A stretch of DNA of 6,181 bases, taken from the NCBI GenBank assembly GCA_036555105.1, contig DATBMA010000043.1, forward strand, positions 1 to 6,181, read 5' to 3'. The position numbers and the translations under genes are program-made. The notes beneath the pieces were generated by a model. That model was not told the origin of the DNA, did not search any database, and saw nothing but the letters and a program-made list of their open reading frames with translations. Below are positions 6,031-6,181 of this stretch, one piece after another. Each line of letters opens with the position of its first letter. Position 1 is the first letter of the stretch. Source of the stretch: DATBMA01 sp036555105 (GTDB taxonomy: Bacteria; Actinomycetota; Acidimicrobiia; Spongiisociales; ZC4RG35).

Positions 6031-6181
6031 TCAGTTGTTGCCCCGGCCGCCGCCGCCGTTGCCGCCGCCGCCGTTGCCGCCGCCGTTGTTGCCGCCGCCG
6101 TTGTTGCCGCCGCCGTTGTTGCCGCCGCCGTTGTTGCCGCCGCCGCCATTGTTGTTGCCGCCGCCGTTGTTGTTGCCGCCG
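6031..6181 (-). CDS. C-terminal end of a Gly/Asn-rich repeat protein, partial
   Basis: Read on the minus strand, the right edge encodes about 49 residues made almost only of glycine and asparagine in blocks such as GGGNN, ending R-G-N-N and a TGA at 6033-6031. The 5' part lies outside the window. Support for this strand and frame: it ends in a proper stop, uses the high-GC preferred codons GGC and AAC, and its one odd base (ATT at 6148-6150) gives AAT, a silent change. Such tails are low-complexity and flexible and give no function. It is convergent with the oxidoreductase gene. The plus-strand reading would give an Ala/Val run and is less likely. Confidence 0.55.
   Translation of the reverse strand, partial: GGNNNGGGNNNGGGGNNGGGNNGGGNNGGGNNGGGNGGGGNGGGGRGNN
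6058..6181. repeat. GCC/GTT trinucleotide run with a 15-bp period
   Basis: The right edge is built only from GCC and GTT triplets, with one ATT at 6148-6150. Four perfect 15-bp units (three GCC, two GTT) stand in tandem at 6076-6135; flanking units have one or three GTT or four GCC. The length changes are all multiples of 3, consistent with replication slippage inside a coding sequence that must stay in frame. The run continues past the window. Confidence 0.88.

Noticed and set aside
6026..6033. Palindrome TGACGTCA over the stop codon of the Gly/Asn-rich gene
   Set aside because: An 8-bp palindrome is expected by chance, and it lies at a gene end rather than a promoter.

Overview
The window is GC-rich bacterial DNA, most likely from an actinomycetote. 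The evidence is strong G/C third-position bias, a class A penicillin-binding protein with PASTA repeats, a split methylmalonyl-CoA-mutase-type enzyme, a flavoprotein close to mycobacterial LpdA (Rv3303c), a GTG start, and start codons lying at a leaderless-promoter distance from a -10 box. An Acidimicrobiia-like source is a guess; no rRNA or other marker is present to test it.

Layout from left to right. Positions 1-333 hold no convincing complete gene: there is a plausible leftward promoter near 76-105, a GC-rich double-hairpin repeat near 117-162, and a short tandem array of GTGAGAC units (273-330) that ends just before the stop codon of the next gene. Positions 334-2871 (minus) encode a bifunctional peptidoglycan glycosyltransferase/transpeptidase with two C-terminal PASTA domains. 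A 73-bp divergent gap separates it from the catalytic (large) subunit of a B12-dependent acyl-CoA mutase (2945-4498, plus). A 56-bp array of octamers (4501-4556) then leads straight into the likely leaderless promoter of an FAD/NAD(P)H oxidoreductase (4574-5944, plus). That gene ends in a perfect 12-bp hairpin, followed by a third array of the same octamer family. From 6031 to the right edge is the C-terminal end of a convergent minus-strand gene encoding a Gly/Asn repeat tail.

The three complete genes do not form an obvious pathway. They belong to cell-wall synthesis, propionyl/methylmalonyl-CoA metabolism and quinone or redox metabolism, and each appears to be its own transcription unit. 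I did not find a clearly new multi-gene system. The most unusual signals are the octamer arrays placed directly behind all three complete genes, one of which abuts a promoter, and the oxidoreductase's active site, which has lost one redox cysteine yet keeps the His-Glu pair of true dihydrolipoamide dehydrogenases.
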